Assembly (NCBI GenBank): GCA_019639075.1 | Contig: JAHBSO010000010.1 | Location: 54,890-118,889, forward strand | Length of the DNA stretch: 64,000 nucleotides | Direction of reading: 5' to 3' | Source of the DNA: Actinomycetota bacterium | GTDB taxonomy: Bacteria; Actinomycetota; Acidimicrobiia; Acidimicrobiales; Iamiaceae | Part shown: positions 33,507-43,108 of the stretch, one piece after another | How the letters are laid out: each line of letters starts with the position of its first letter | Numbering within the stretch: position 1 is the stretch's first letter | The notes under the pieces: model-generated | Seen by the model: only the letters and a program-made list of their open reading frames with translations | Databases searched by the model: none | Told to the model about the DNA's origin: nothing | Translations under genes and position numbers: made by a program

Positions 33507-36242
33507 GTGGAGGCCGACCAGCACGCAGCGGACACGACCGGGACCGGACCCCAGGACGGCCAGCCGCTCGTCTTCTCGCCGGCCATGCTGCTGGTGGCCC
33601 GTGAGGGCGGCATCCAGATCCAACGGCCGCTGATGGCCAAGCCGTTCGTCGTCGACTTCCCCGGCCTGCACCTGCTGTCGCTGCTCGACGCCGAACCGGT
33701 CGAGGACCCGGCCGGAGCGATCGCCGAAGCGGCCCGACGGGCCGAGGTCGCCGCCGAGGACCTGCGGGACCTCATGTTCGCCCTGCGGTTCTCGAAGGAC
33801 CTCGCCCCCGGCACGCCGTGGCAGCACCCGGAGGCCCCCGAGCATCCCGACGCCGCCGGCGCGGCGGCCGCCGGCTTCGACCTGACCTCCGACGACCTGC
33901 TCACCATCCGGATGCCGCTGACCCTGCGCCTGCGTCGCGGTGCGTTCGAGGTCCTCGGCCACGACGGTTCCCTCTGGATGTCGCTCGATCCCGTCGAGGC
34001 CAACCTGCTCACCGCCCTGTCGGTGCCCCGCTCGGCCGCCGACGCGATCGCCGCCGCGAGCGCGATCCCCGGTGGCCGGATCGAACCCGAGCGCGCCGCG
34101 TCCGTGCTGGCCGTCCTCGACCGAGCGGGCCTGCTCCGCCGCGGTCCCGCGATCGTCCCCGACGACCCCGACCTCGACCCGGGCGCCGACGAGGCGCTGG
34201 CCCACGACCACGACGCCCTGGTCCGCGAGCGGTTCGAGCAGCACTTCCAGGAGCAGAACGCGCGGGAGGAACGTCGGCGGGCCGAGACCGGCGAGGTCCG
34301 CCCCCGGGTCGTGCCCGTCGCCTTCGACGACCTCGGAGCCCCCGCCGGCATCGCCATGGTGATCGCCTACGCCACGTCGGTCGACGACGGTCGCCTCGAC
34401 CAGGAGTACGAGTTCCGCTCCGACTGGGTGTGGAGCGACGACCACCTCGACCACTTCACCGCCGAGCCGGCCGTGTACCTGTTCTCCAACTACCTCTGGT
34501 CCCACGAGCGGTGCCTCGAGGTGTCTCGCCGGATCAAGGAGCGGTCCCCGAACAGCATCACGGTCCACGGCGGACCCGATACGCCGAAGTACGAGGACGA
34601 CACGGTCGCCTACTTCGAGACCTACCCCCACATCGACGTCACCGTGCGGGGCGAGGGCGAGGCCACCGCTGCCGCGGTGCTGACCGCGCTCCGTCCGGTC
34701 ATCGGTCAGGACCAACCCGACCTGTCGGTCCTCGCCGATGTCGAGGGCATCACCTACCGCTCGGCCTCGGGACCGGTGCGCACCGAGGACCGCGATCGCA
34801 TCGCCGAGCTCGACTCGATCCCGAGCCCGCTGCTGTCGGGCCTGCTCGACGTCTACCGGGAGATGCCCGGCATGATGGTCACGATCGAGACCACCCGCGG
34901 CTGCCCCTACGGGTGCACCTTCTGCGACTGGGGCTCGGCCACCACCAGCCGGGTCCGCAAGTACGACATCGACCGGGTCTACGCCGAGCTCGCCTGGTGC
35001 GGTTCGAACTCGATCACCAGCATCACCGTGGCCGACGCCAACTTCGGCATGTTCGCCCGCGACGTCGAGATCGCCGAGGAGTTGGCCCGGGTGCGGGCCG
35101 ACACCGGCTACCCCCGGACCTTCGGCGTCTCCTACGCGAAGAACACGGTGAAGCACCTGCAGCACATCATCGGGGTCCTGACCGACGCCGACGTGATGAG
35201 CCAGGGCGTGCTCTCCCTCCAGTCGATGGACGCGGAGACGCTCCAGGTCATCCACCGCTCGAACATCAAGACCGAGCGCTACGACGCGCTGGCCGACCGC
35301 ATGCGCGAGGCCCGGCTGCCGCTCATGGTCGAGCTGATGATGGGCCTGCCGGGCCAGACCGTGGACTCGTTCTGCGAGGACCTCCAGCAGTGCATCGAGC
35401 GCGAGGTGCCCGCCCGCATCAACCGCACCACGCTCCTGGTCAACAGCCCGATGAACGACCCGGAGTACCTCGCGGAGAACCAGATCCGCACCCACGAGCC
35501 GCTGGTCCCCGGTCGCAACGCGCTGGTGATCTCGACCTCCAGCTTCGACGAGGCCGACTGGCGCGAGATGGAGCGGCTCCGCATCGAGTTCGGGTACTTC
35601 GAGAACTACGGCGTGCTCCGACTGGTGTCGCGCTACGTCCGCCACCGGGCCGGCATCGGGGAGGCCCAGCTCTACCGCGACCTCGCCGCCGGCGTGAACG
35701 CGGATCCGACCCGGTGGCCGGCCCTGGCCGCCACCGTGGCCCACGGCAGCGAGGTCATGGCCCCGATCTACAGCTGGCGGGTGCTGTTCGACGACATCGC
35801 CGACTACCTCACCGCCACCTACGACGTCGGCGGCTCCGGCCTCGACGCCGTGCTCGCGGCACAGGTCGCCATCCTCCCGGCGTCCGGCCGTTCGTTCCCC
35901 GAGACCGTCGACCTCCCCCACGACGTGGTCGGTTGGTACCAGGCGATGCTGGCCGCCAAGAGCGTGCACACCGGCGAGCACTGGACCGAGCTGGTTCCCC
36001 AGCTCGAGGAGTTCCCGGCCGCCACGCTCACCGTCGACGACCCCGGCCGGGTGTCGGAGCTGTACATCGGGCTGAACCGCGAGTCCACGGCGGTCGGCGC
36101 GTCCTGGGAGCTCGACTCCCCCCTCGGCAGGGCCTACATCGCCCCCGACCAGCTCCCGGACTGGGTGGTCGGTCGCGTGTTCCCCCAGCGGGCCGCCGCG
36201 GCATCGGGCACGCCCGTCGAGATCTCCGCCAAGACCTCCTAG
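33507..36242 (+). CDS. B12-type radical SAM protein with tandem PqqD-like winged-helix modules
   Basis: A 911-residue protein. The radical SAM cluster loop is GCPYGCTFC (Cys466, Cys470, Cys473). Upstream, residues about 320-385 (AVYLFSNYLWSHERCLEVSR, ITVHGGPDTPKYED, HIDVTVRGEGEA) form a cobalamin-binding-like fold without the DxHxxG base-off motif. The N-terminal 220 residues hold two similar modules (about 22-95 and 125-210) of two strands plus three helices, e.g. LRRGAFEVLGHDGSLWMSLD then PVEANLLTALSVPRSAADAI, resembling PqqD/RiPP-recognition winged helices. The C-terminal 250 residues are unknown. A methyl- or peptide-modifying role is possible; no precursor peptide gene was found beside it. 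Confidence 0.8.
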   Translation: MEADQHAADTTGTGPQDGQPLVFSPAMLLVAREGGIQIQRPLMAKPFVVDFPGLHLLSLLDAEPVEDPAGAIAEAARRAEVAAEDLRDLMFALRFSKDLAPGTPWQHPEAPEHPDAAGAAAAGFDLTSDDLLTIRMPLTLRLRRGAFEVLGHDGSLWMSLDPVEANLLTALSVPRSAADAIAAASAIPGGRIEPERAASVLAVLDRAGLLRRGPAIVPDDPDLDPGADEALAHDHDALVRERFEQHFQEQNAREERRRAETGEVRPRVVPVAFDDLGAPAGIAMVIAYATSVDDGRLDQEYEFRSDWVWSDDHLDHFTAEPAVYLFSNYLWSHERCLEVSRRIKERSPNSITVHGGPDTPKYEDDTVAYFETYPHIDVTVRGEGEATAAAVLTALRPVIGQDQPDLSVLADVEGITYRSASGPVRTEDRDRIAELDSIPSPLLSGLLDVYREMPGMMVTIETTRGCPYGCTFCDWGSATTSRVRKYDIDRVYAELAWCGSNSITSITVADANFGMFARDVEIAEELARVRADTGYPRTFGVSYAKNTVKHLQHIIGVLTDADVMSQGVLSLQSMDAETLQVIHRSNIKTERYDALADRMREARLPLMVELMMGLPGQTVDSFCEDLQQCIEREVPARINRTTLLVNSPMNDPEYLAENQIRTHEPLVPGRNALVISTSSFDEADWREMERLRIEFGYFENYGVLRLVSRYVRHRAGIGEAQLYRDLAAGVNADPTRWPALAATVAHGSEVMAPIYSWRVLFDDIADYLTATYDVGGSGLDAVLAAQVAILPASGRSFPETVDLPHDVVGWYQAMLAAKSVHTGEHWTELVPQLEEFPAATLTVDDPGRVSELYIGLNRESTAVGASWELDSPLGRAYIAPDQLPDWVVGRVFPQRAAAASGTPVEISAKTS

Positions 36243-36331
36243 CCGACCCGCCGGTCGGCCGGTCCCGGCACGCCCCGGGCTCGCTCGGTATGGTGCCCGC
36301 CACCAGGGGACACCACAAGGGGGACGACGCC

Positions 36332-38932
36332 GTGCCACGACGTCACCGCACCGGGCCGCGCGCGTTCGTCGCCGCGCTGGCCGCCACGACCACGCTCGCG
36401 GCGGGCATCGCGCTCGTCGCACCGGGCCAGGCCGGCGCCGGACTCGACCCGTCGGTGCCGCAGGAGCCGTTCCTGTGCACCACCGAGGGCAACGGGCTCG
36501 GCCAGCCGATCGTCGACAACACCGACCACGTCGGCACCCCCGTCTACCCCGAGACCACGCCCGGCACCCCGGACCGCAGCCTCGATCCGATCGGCTGGAG
36601 CGAGCAGTGCCAGGCCGACACCGTCGTCGAGTACCGCTACCGGGCCACCGACGGCTCCCGCCGCACGCTCGCCCACGGGCTCACCACGCTGCCCGCCGAC
36701 ATCGCCATGCTCGACGTGGCCGACATGGTCGGCACCGACCGGATGACCCTCGGCGGCGCCACCCAGATCCCCTACCTCTACCGCTACGAGCGCGGCACCC
36801 TTCCGAACACCCGCTTCGTCTACAGCATCGCCATGCTGGTCCCGTTCCAGGAGTACCTGGACGGTGGCGACTCGGGTGGTCCCTGGGACGACGACTCGTA
36901 CTGGAACGGCCGACTGCTCTTCAGCTTCGGTGGCGGCGTCGGCATCGGCCACAGCCAGGGCGACCTGAGCAGCGGCGACTCGCAGATGCACGAGGCGCTG
37001 CGGATCGGTCACGCCGTCGTCTACTCGAGCGGCACCCGCACCTCGACCCACTACAACCTGAAGCTCGGGGCCCGCACCGCCGTCGAGCTCAAGGACCGGT
37101 TCGTCACCGAGCACGGCGATCCGCTCTACACGCTCGGCATCGGCGGGTCCGGCGGCGGCATCCAGCAGTACGTCTACGCGCAGAACGAGCCCGAGCTCCT
37201 CGACGCGCTGATCCCGCAGTACTCGTATCCCGACATGACCACCCAGACCATCAACATCGGCGACTGCGAGCTGCTCGAGCACTACATGGACGTGCTCGAC
37301 AGCGACAACCCGCGCTGGGAGGACTGGGACAACCGCAAGATCATCCAGGGCCAGAACACCATCGAGGGGTTCACGTCGTCGTGGCAGGCCCGCACCGGCG
37401 ACACCGGCAGCAGCGAGTGCATCGAGGGCTGGCGGGGCGCCACCCCGCTGGCCATGAACCCGACCTTCGGGCTCGCCGTCGGCGAGGACGACCTCCTCCT
37501 GCCCTACGCGAGCGAGCTGCTCACCAAGATCTCGCTCGGCCAGCCCGCGGTCCCCGACGACTTCCCCGACTTCGGCCGCCTCCTCCGCACCACCGCCGAC
37601 CCCGACGACTGGGTCGAGTGGACCCACTGGGCCGACGTCGCCGAGGTGTACGGCGTCGACCCGGCCACCGGCAAGGCCCGCACCCCCTGGGACAACGTCG
37701 GCGTGCAGTACGGCCTCCGAGCCGTCGCCAAGGGCCAGATCACCCCCGACGAGTTCATCGAGCTCAACGCCAAGATCGGGTCGTGGTCGACCGACAACGT
37801 GCCCGAGTCGTGCGGCATGGTCGAAGCGATGACGAACGCCTCGATCGCCTTCTTCGCCGATCAGATCGGCATGTGCGAGGGCAGCGACCTCGACCAGTAC
37901 TCGGCCCGGCAGATGGACTTCAGCACCGACACCGGCTCGCCGGCCCCCCGCCGCGAGGGTGACGTCGCCGCGATCACCGCGGCGTTCGAGAGCGGGCTCG
38001 AGTTCGACGGACGGCTGGGCCGCGACATCCCGATCCTCGACGTCCGCCACTACCTCGAGGAGCAGCTCGACATGCACAACGCGCACCAGTCGTTCGTGGT
38101 GCGCGAGCGGATCCGGCGGGCCATGGGCAACGTCGACAACCACGTGATCTGGTTCCTCGACGCCCGACCCGACGTCGACGACGCCGCCACCGACGTCCTC
38201 TACGACCAGGGCTTCAAGGTCATGGACCAGTGGATGCTGAACAAGCTGGCGAACCCGTCGCTGACCTCGGCCCAGGCCAAGCCGGCCGATGCCGTCGACC
38301 GGTGCTGGGACACCGACGGCACGCCCATCGCCGCCGGCGACGACGTGTGGAGCGGCGCGGTCGAGCTGGTCACCAGCGGCGAGGGGGCCTGGACGACCAG
38401 CGCGCCCACCGAGGTCGACGGCGTGCCCGTCGGCGCCTGCGCCGCCCACTTCCCGCTCAACTCGACCTCGCGGGTCGTGGCCGGCGGTCCGATCACCAAC
38501 GACGTCTACAAGTGCCACCTGAAGTCGGTCCAGCAGTCGATCGACGACGGCGACTACGGCGAGTGGTCGCCGTCCGCCCAGGAGCAGGCGACCCTCGAGG
38601 ACGTCTTCCCGACCGGCGTCTGCGACTGGTCGCAGCGCAGCGTCGGCTATCCGGGAGCGGAGACCCCGCCGACGACGACCACCACGACCACCGAGGTCGC
38701 CACGACCTCGTCCTCGGTCGCCGCCACCACGACCGAGCAGTCTGCGGCGACGACCACGTCGACCGATCCCGACGCCGGCACGCTCGCCGACGGCACCGAT
38801 CGCAACGACGACGGGTCGCTCCCCCGGACCGGTTCCGACGTGACCCGCCTGCTCCCGCTCGCCGCGCTGCTGCTCCTGCTGGGTGCGGCTCTCGTCGTCC
38901 GCACCCGGCGCCGGGCCACCGACGTGGGCTGA
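36332..38932 (+). CDS. Secreted, LPXTG-anchored DUF6351/tannase-like alpha/beta hydrolase
   Basis: An 866-residue exported protein. A signal peptide (RRHRTGPRAFVAALAATTTL to GQAGA) starts from GTG 36332, with AAGGGGG at 36317-36323 as ribosome site. The body has LLFSFGGGVGIGHSQGD and the nucleophile-elbow-like GIGGSGGGIQQYVYAQNEPELLDALIPQYSYPDM, which recalls tannase/feruloyl esterase-like and DUF6351 proteins. After a Thr-rich linker the C-terminus shows LPRTG, a hydrophobic helix and RTRRRA, so it should be sortase-anchored. Family name is from memory; substrate unknown. It follows the radical SAM gene by 89 bases. Confidence 0.78.
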   Translation: MPRRHRTGPRAFVAALAATTTLAAGIALVAPGQAGAGLDPSVPQEPFLCTTEGNGLGQPIVDNTDHVGTPVYPETTPGTPDRSLDPIGWSEQCQADTVVEYRYRATDGSRRTLAHGLTTLPADIAMLDVADMVGTDRMTLGGATQIPYLYRYERGTLPNTRFVYSIAMLVPFQEYLDGGDSGGPWDDDSYWNGRLLFSFGGGVGIGHSQGDLSSGDSQMHEALRIGHAVVYSSGTRTSTHYNLKLGARTAVELKDRFVTEHGDPLYTLGIGGSGGGIQQYVYAQNEPELLDALIPQYSYPDMTTQTINIGDCELLEHYMDVLDSDNPRWEDWDNRKIIQGQNTIEGFTSSWQARTGDTGSSECIEGWRGATPLAMNPTFGLAVGEDDLLLPYASELLTKISLGQPAVPDDFPDFGRLLRTTADPDDWVEWTHWADVAEVYGVDPATGKARTPWDNVGVQYGLRAVAKGQITPDEFIELNAKIGSWSTDNVPESCGMVEAMTNASIAFFADQIGMCEGSDLDQYSARQMDFSTDTGSPAPRREGDVAAITAAFESGLEFDGRLGRDIPILDVRHYLEEQLDMHNAHQSFVVRERIRRAMGNVDNHVIWFLDARPDVDDAATDVLYDQGFKVMDQWMLNKLANPSLTSAQAKPADAVDRCWDTDGTPIAAGDDVWSGAVELVTSGEGAWTTSAPTEVDGVPVGACAAHFPLNSTSRVVAGGPITNDVYKCHLKSVQQSIDDGDYGEWSPSAQEQATLEDVFPTGVCDWSQRSVGYPGAETPPTTTTTTTEVATTSSSVAATTTEQSAATTTSTDPDAGTLADGTDRNDDGSLPRTGSDVTRLLPLAALLLLLGAALVVRTRRRATDVG

Positions 38933-38946
38933 CCCGGTCGGCCGGC

Positions 38947-39417
38947 TCAGCGCAGGAGCCGGCCCTCCAGCACCTCGAGGGCCCGCCGGGCCGAACCCGA
39001 CCACGCCTTTCGGAACGCCTTGAGGGCCGGGACGGCCGCGCCCGACCTGGGGTGCACCTCCCACGCCCACGTCACCCGGACACCGGTGCCGGCCGGGTCG
39101 AACGACCACGAACCGTCGATGTGGTCGACGAGCGGCTTCATCGGTCCGGTGATGTCGGTCAGCCGGTAGCGGAACACGTGGGGCCGGTCGACCTCGACCA
39201 GCTCCTCGCGCATGGTCCCGCTGCCCTTGAGCACGATGGTGCGGGACTCGCCGACCGTGGACCACGACCCGGTCTGGTCGCGGACCTCGGCGATCGGCGG
39301 CACCGGGCCGTACCGGTGCTTGAACAGCTTCGGCAACGGCATCGAGATCGTGCGCTGGTACGCGACGTCGACGGCGACGGGATAGGTGCGGGAGCGTTCG
39401 AAGTGCAGCGGGGCCAT
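38947..39417 (-). CDS. SRPBCC (START-like) family protein
   Basis: A 156-residue protein with the pattern of polyketide cyclase/dehydrase-type SRPBCC folds: RSRTYPVAVDVAYQRTISMPL at the start, GTMREELVEVDRPHVFRYRLTDI in the middle sheet and VTWAWEVHPRSGAAVPALKAF before the long C-terminal helix. Such proteins bind hydrophobic ligands. It lies convergent to the LPXTG protein, with 14 bases between the gene ends. Confidence 0.82.
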   Translation of the reverse strand: MAPLHFERSRTYPVAVDVAYQRTISMPLPKLFKHRYGPVPPIAEVRDQTGSWSTVGESRTIVLKGSGTMREELVEVDRPHVFRYRLTDITGPMKPLVDHIDGSWSFDPAGTGVRVTWAWEVHPRSGAAVPALKAFRKAWSGSARRALEVLEGRLLR

Positions 39418-39531
39418 ACCCGAGTTCTACCCCCGCGACGATCGGCCGCGCCCGCGCCGCCCACTCGATAGGTTCGGTCCCGGTCCGGACGGGGCCGCGT
39501 CCTCGTCCCCGAGCGTCGGAGGTCGAGCCGG

Positions 39532-40581
39532 ATGGTGATCCGAGTGGTCCAGTGGGCGACCGGCACGGTGGACATCCACGCCGTCCCGGCGATCGCCGCG
39601 CACCCCGACCTCGACCTCGTCGGCCTGTGGGTCCACAGCGACGCGAAGGCCGGGCGCGACGCCGGCGAGCTGTGCGGCGGGCCACCCCTCGGCGTCGTGG
39701 CCACCCAGGACGCGGACGCCCTGCTCGACCTCGGCCCCGACGCCGTCTGCTACACCGCGAACTCCGACCTGCGGCCCGACGGCGTCGTCGACGACGTCTG
39801 CCGGATCCTGACCTCGGGAGCCAACGTCGTCAGCACGTCGTTCGTGCCCCTGCTCCACCCGGCCCACGCCGGGCCCGGGATCCTCGACCGGCTGGAGGCC
39901 GCGTGCCAGGAGGGCGGCACCAGCTTCTACACGTCGGGCATCGACCCGGGCTTCGGCAACAGCGGGATCACGATCCACGCGCTCGCCCTCTGCCGAGACG
40001 TGCGCAGCGTCCGCATGATGGAGATCGTCAACTACGCGACGTGGGACAACCCGTTCACCATGTTCGAGATCATGGGGTTCGGGAAGCCGGACCCGTCGCA
40101 CTCGCTCCTGCTCGCGCCGGGATCGACGACGCTCGCGTGGGGGCCCGTGCTGCACCTGGTGGCCGACGCGATCGGGTTGACCCTGGACGACGTCGTCGAA
40201 CGCCACGAGGTCCTCACCGCGGACGAGGACTTCGAGATCGCGTCGGGTCCGATCCCGGCCGGGACCGTGTCGGGGATGCGCTTCGAGATCGTCGGCAAGG
40301 TCGACGGCGAGGAGCGGATCGTCGTCGAGCACGTCACCCGCCTCCGCGACGACGACGCGCCCGACTGGCCCCAGGGCGATGGCTACCGGATCCACGTCGA
40401 GGGCGAGCCGCACGTCGACCTGGAGCTGAAGCTGTCGTCGGACCTCGGCGACCACAACCACGCCGGATGCCTCGCCACCGCGATGCACGTGATCAACGCC
40501 ATCCCGGCGGTGGTCGCGGCATCGCCGGGCGTGAAGACCGTGCTCGACCTACCGGTCTACTCCGCCCACGTGACCAGCTGA
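39532..40581 (+). CDS. NAD(P)H-dependent dihydrodipicolinate-reductase-like protein, paralogue 2
   Basis: A 349-residue paralogue of the protein at 25093: VVQWATGTVDIHAVPAIAAHPDLDLVGLWVH, FYTSGIDPGFGNSGITIHAL, NYATWDNPFTMFEIMGFG, and a C-terminal HAGCLATAMHVINAIPAVVAASPG. The glycine loop WATGTVD differs from WGTGNVG of paralogue 1. Nine bases separate it from the amidohydrolase gene, so they probably act in one catabolic pathway. A TAGGTT box lies about 60 bases upstream and GGAGGT near the start. Confidence 0.85.
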   Translation: MVIRVVQWATGTVDIHAVPAIAAHPDLDLVGLWVHSDAKAGRDAGELCGGPPLGVVATQDADALLDLGPDAVCYTANSDLRPDGVVDDVCRILTSGANVVSTSFVPLLHPAHAGPGILDRLEAACQEGGTSFYTSGIDPGFGNSGITIHALALCRDVRSVRMMEIVNYATWDNPFTMFEIMGFGKPDPSHSLLLAPGSTTLAWGPVLHLVADAIGLTLDDVVERHEVLTADEDFEIASGPIPAGTVSGMRFEIVGKVDGEERIVVEHVTRLRDDDAPDWPQGDGYRIHVEGEPHVDLELKLSSDLGDHNHAGCLATAMHVINAIPAVVAASPGVKTVLDLPVYSAHVTS

Positions 40582-40590
40582 GGAGGGGCC

Positions 40591-42065
40591 GTGCCCGAAC
40601 CCGATCCGCTGCCGGTGAAGCTGGGACCCGTCTCGAACGGCGAGTTCTACCCGATCCCCCACTCGCCCACGGTGAGCGAGGCGATCCGCCGCACCCGGGC
40701 GCTGGCCGACGAGAACTCCCGGCGCCTCGGCATCTCCCGACGCCGGTTCCTCACCGGCGCCCCGGCTCGGCCGCCATGTTCTTCTTCCTCGCGGCCTGCT
40801 CGAAGGAGGAGGCCGCCACCCGGGGCACGACGCCCGGCGGCACCTACGCCGTGGACTCGTCGACGACGATCGACCCGGAGGCCGCGGTCGAGGCGCTGGG
40901 CGGCAAGGAGTTCGTCTTCGACGTCCAGACCCACTACGTCAACCAGGACCTCGCGCAGCCCGGGGGCGACTGGACCTCGCAGTTCCCGTGGGCCGCCTGC
41001 CCGGCCGGCGTCGAGGCCGGCGACACCCGCGCCTGCTTCACCGTCGACGCCTACTTCCGCGAGGTGTTCGCCCGGTCCGACACCACGATGGCCATCCTCT
41101 CGGCCCTCCCGGCAATGGCGCTCGAGGGGCTCCGGCCCGACGACATGGTCCACGCGATCGACGTCGCCACCCGGCTCGGCTGCGACGACCGGGTCCTCAT
41201 GCACGGCGGCGCCTACCCGCACCACGGCCCGATCGAACCGGCCCTGCTGGCGATGACCGACGTGCGGGACCGCTACGACATCGCGGCCTGGAAGATCTAC
41301 ACGATGACCCCGACGGCGGCGCACTTCTACTTCGACGACCACGACCCGTCGCGCCCGCAGATCGGCCAGACGTTCATCGACCACGTGCGCGAGATCGGAC
41401 CGCCGATCATCTGCACCCACAAGGGCATCTCGTCGATCGTGGGCTCGACCCCCGAGCTGGCATCGCCGAGCGACATCGGACCGGCGGCGGCCCGCAACCC
41501 CGACATCAACTTCGTCGTGTACCACTCGGGCTTCGAACCGGGCGGCGGGGGCGGCGGCGCCTACGACCCCGACGACCCCGACCCCCAGGGCGTCGACCGC
41601 CTCATCCGCTCGATGCAGGACAGCGGCGTCGAGCCGAACACCAACGTCTACGCCGAGCTCGGCGGCACCTGGTGGTTCGTCATGCGCGACCCCGACGTGG
41701 CGGCCCACGTCCTCGGCAAGCTCCTCCGCTACGTCGGCGAGGACCGCGTGCTGTGGGGCACGGACTCGATCTGGTTCGGCACGCCCCAGGACCAGATCCA
41801 GGCGCTCCGCACGTTCGAGATCACCGCCGAGTACCAGGAGCGCTACGGCTACCCGGCCCTGACCGACGAGCTGAAGGCCAAGATCTTCGGCCTCAACTCG
41901 GCCGCGCTGTACGACATCGCCGTGCCCGACACCGCTTGTGACATCGACCCGATGGAGATCGAGCAGATCCGGGCCAACCTCCCCCCGGCCCGCACCTACG
42001 GCCCCACAACCTGGAGCGACGCCGCCAGGATCATCAAGGCCCACCAAGGCGGCTACGAGCTCTGA
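40591..42065 (+). pseudogene. Tat/lipoprotein amidohydrolase interrupted by a single-base frameshift
   Basis: The GTG at 40591 (AGGAGGGG at 40581) opens a frame with SPTVSEAIRRTRALADENSRRLGISRRRFLTGA, a Tat signal. After the C-run at 40760-40763 that frame degenerates, while the +2 frame continues GSAAMFFFLAACSKEEA, a lipobox, then a full amidohydrolase-2 domain (FVFDVQTHYVNQ, CTHKGISSIVGS, VLWGTDSIWFGTPQDQ) to 42065. One missing base in the C-run restores a 491-residue lipoprotein. The usual metal His-x-His reads Gln-Thr-His, common in this group. It may be a true mutation or a sequencing error. Confidence 0.8.
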
Positions 42066-42070
42066 CCCGC

Positions 42071-42239
42071 CTTTCGACTCCGCTCGCTGCGCTCGCTCGC
42101 TCAAGGAACGCGCTGTTCCTTGAGCGAGCGAAGCCACCCAGCTGTTCCTTGAGCGAGCGGAGCGAGTCGAAAGGCGAGCGCAGCGAGCACGGACGCGGAG
42201 CGAGTCGAAAGGCGAGCGCAGCGAGCACGGACGCGGAGC
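42071..42239. repeat. Dispersed repeat cluster with hairpin and 38-bp tandem duplication
   Basis: A forward element is followed by reverse ones. GCTCGCTCAAGGAAC and GTTCCTTGAGCGAGC form a perfect 15-bp stem with a 5-base loop. At 42164-42201 and 42202-42239 a 38-base unit (GAGTCGAAAGGCGAGCGCAG and continuing) is exactly duplicated in tandem, ending inside the promoter of the next gene. Confidence 0.9.
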
Positions 42240-42245
42240 GACCCG

Positions 42246-42251
42246 TATGGT
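42246..42251 (+). promoter_or_regulatory. -10 box TATGGT that decides the sulfotransferase start
   Basis: TATGGT lies 7 bases before the ATG at 42259. The in-frame ATG at 42247 is inside this box, so the later start is preferred. Confidence 0.5.
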
Positions 42252-42258
42252 CGACGCC

Positions 42259-42999
42259 ATGGTCACGGACGACGGGACGGCGCCCGCGCACCCGGTGCGG
42301 GTGCTGTGGGCGGTGCCGCGCAGCGCCTCGACCGCGTTCGAGCGGATGATGATCGAGCGGGGCGACCACGAGGTCCTCGACGAGCCGTACTCCGGCGCGT
42401 ACTACCACGGCCCAGAGCGGATCAGCGACCGCTTCCCACTGTCCGAACCGGAGGCGACGATCGGAACGATCACCGACGGTGTCAACACGCTGGCCGACGA
42501 CCGACCGGTGTTCGTGAAGGACATGGCGTACCACCCGGCGGACGATCTCGGCGCCCTGCTCGACGAGCCGTGGCAGTGGTCGTTCCTCATCCGGGACCCC
42601 CGGTGGTCGATCCCGTCCATGGCCCGGATCTGGCCCGACCTCACCGTTGCCGAGGCCGGGTTCACCGCCGTCGAGCAGGGGGTCGACCTGGTGATCGCGT
42701 CGGGTGCCGAGCCGGTGATCATCGACAGCGACGAGTTGTGCCGCGAGCCCGAGCTGCAGGTGGCGACCTGGTGCGAGTCGATGGACCTCGCTCCGGACCC
42801 GGACGCCCTCACGTGGGAGGCCGGCATGCGCGAGGAGTGGGAGCGCTGGCAGGACTGGTATGGCGCCACCTCCGAGAGCACCGGCTTCGCGCCGCCCCGC
42901 GAGGGGGAACCACCCGCCGTCGAAGGTCGGGTCGCGGAGCTCGTGGAGGCCAGCATGCCGATCTACGAACGCCTCCGCGACCTCGCCCTCACCACCTGA
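42259..42999 (+). CDS. Sulfotransferase-like P-loop protein
   Basis: A 246-residue protein. The 5'-phosphosulfate loop-like AVPRSASTAFERMMIERGDHEVLDEPYSG opens the fold, followed by FVKDMAYHP and a WSFLIRDPRWSIPSM strand that matches the 3'-phosphate site (RxP/RDP) of PAPS-dependent sulfotransferases. LTWEAGMREEWERWQDWYG is typical of the same family's end. The acceptor is unknown. Start chosen at 42259 because an earlier ATG coincides with the -10 box. It sits between two repeat clusters. Confidence 0.8.
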   Translation: MVTDDGTAPAHPVRVLWAVPRSASTAFERMMIERGDHEVLDEPYSGAYYHGPERISDRFPLSEPEATIGTITDGVNTLADDRPVFVKDMAYHPADDLGALLDEPWQWSFLIRDPRWSIPSMARIWPDLTVAEAGFTAVEQGVDLVIASGAEPVIIDSDELCREPELQVATWCESMDLAPDPDALTWEAGMREEWERWQDWYGATSESTGFAPPREGEPPAVEGRVAELVEASMPIYERLRDLALTT

Positions 43000-43004
43000 G
43001 GACA

Positions 43005-43108
43005 CCTTTCGACTGCGCTCGCTGGCGCTCGCTCCGCTCAAGGAACGTGCTGTTCACCTGTTCCTTGAGCGAGCGGAGCGAGTCGAAAGGCGAGCGGAGC
43101 GAGCCCAT
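43005..43108. repeat. Dispersed repeat cluster, inverted pair between convergent genes
   Basis: A forward element (CCTTTCGACTGCGCTCGCTG, ending AAGGAACGTG) faces a reverse element (GTTCCTTGAGCGAGCGGAGC, ending CGAAAGGCGAGC). The two can pair into one long hairpin between the ends of the sulfotransferase and vWA genes, so a shared terminator role is plausible. Confidence 0.85.

Noticed and set aside
33480..36422. Very long open frame on the minus strand opposite the radical SAM gene
   Set aside because: GC-rich coding DNA keeps antisense frames open; its translation is Arg/Gly/Val/His-rich without motifs, while the plus strand has the complete radical SAM signature.
42247..42258. Earlier ATG of the sulfotransferase-like gene
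   Set aside because: It lies inside the TATGGT -10 box; the ATG at 42259 has the leaderless spacing seen at other genes.
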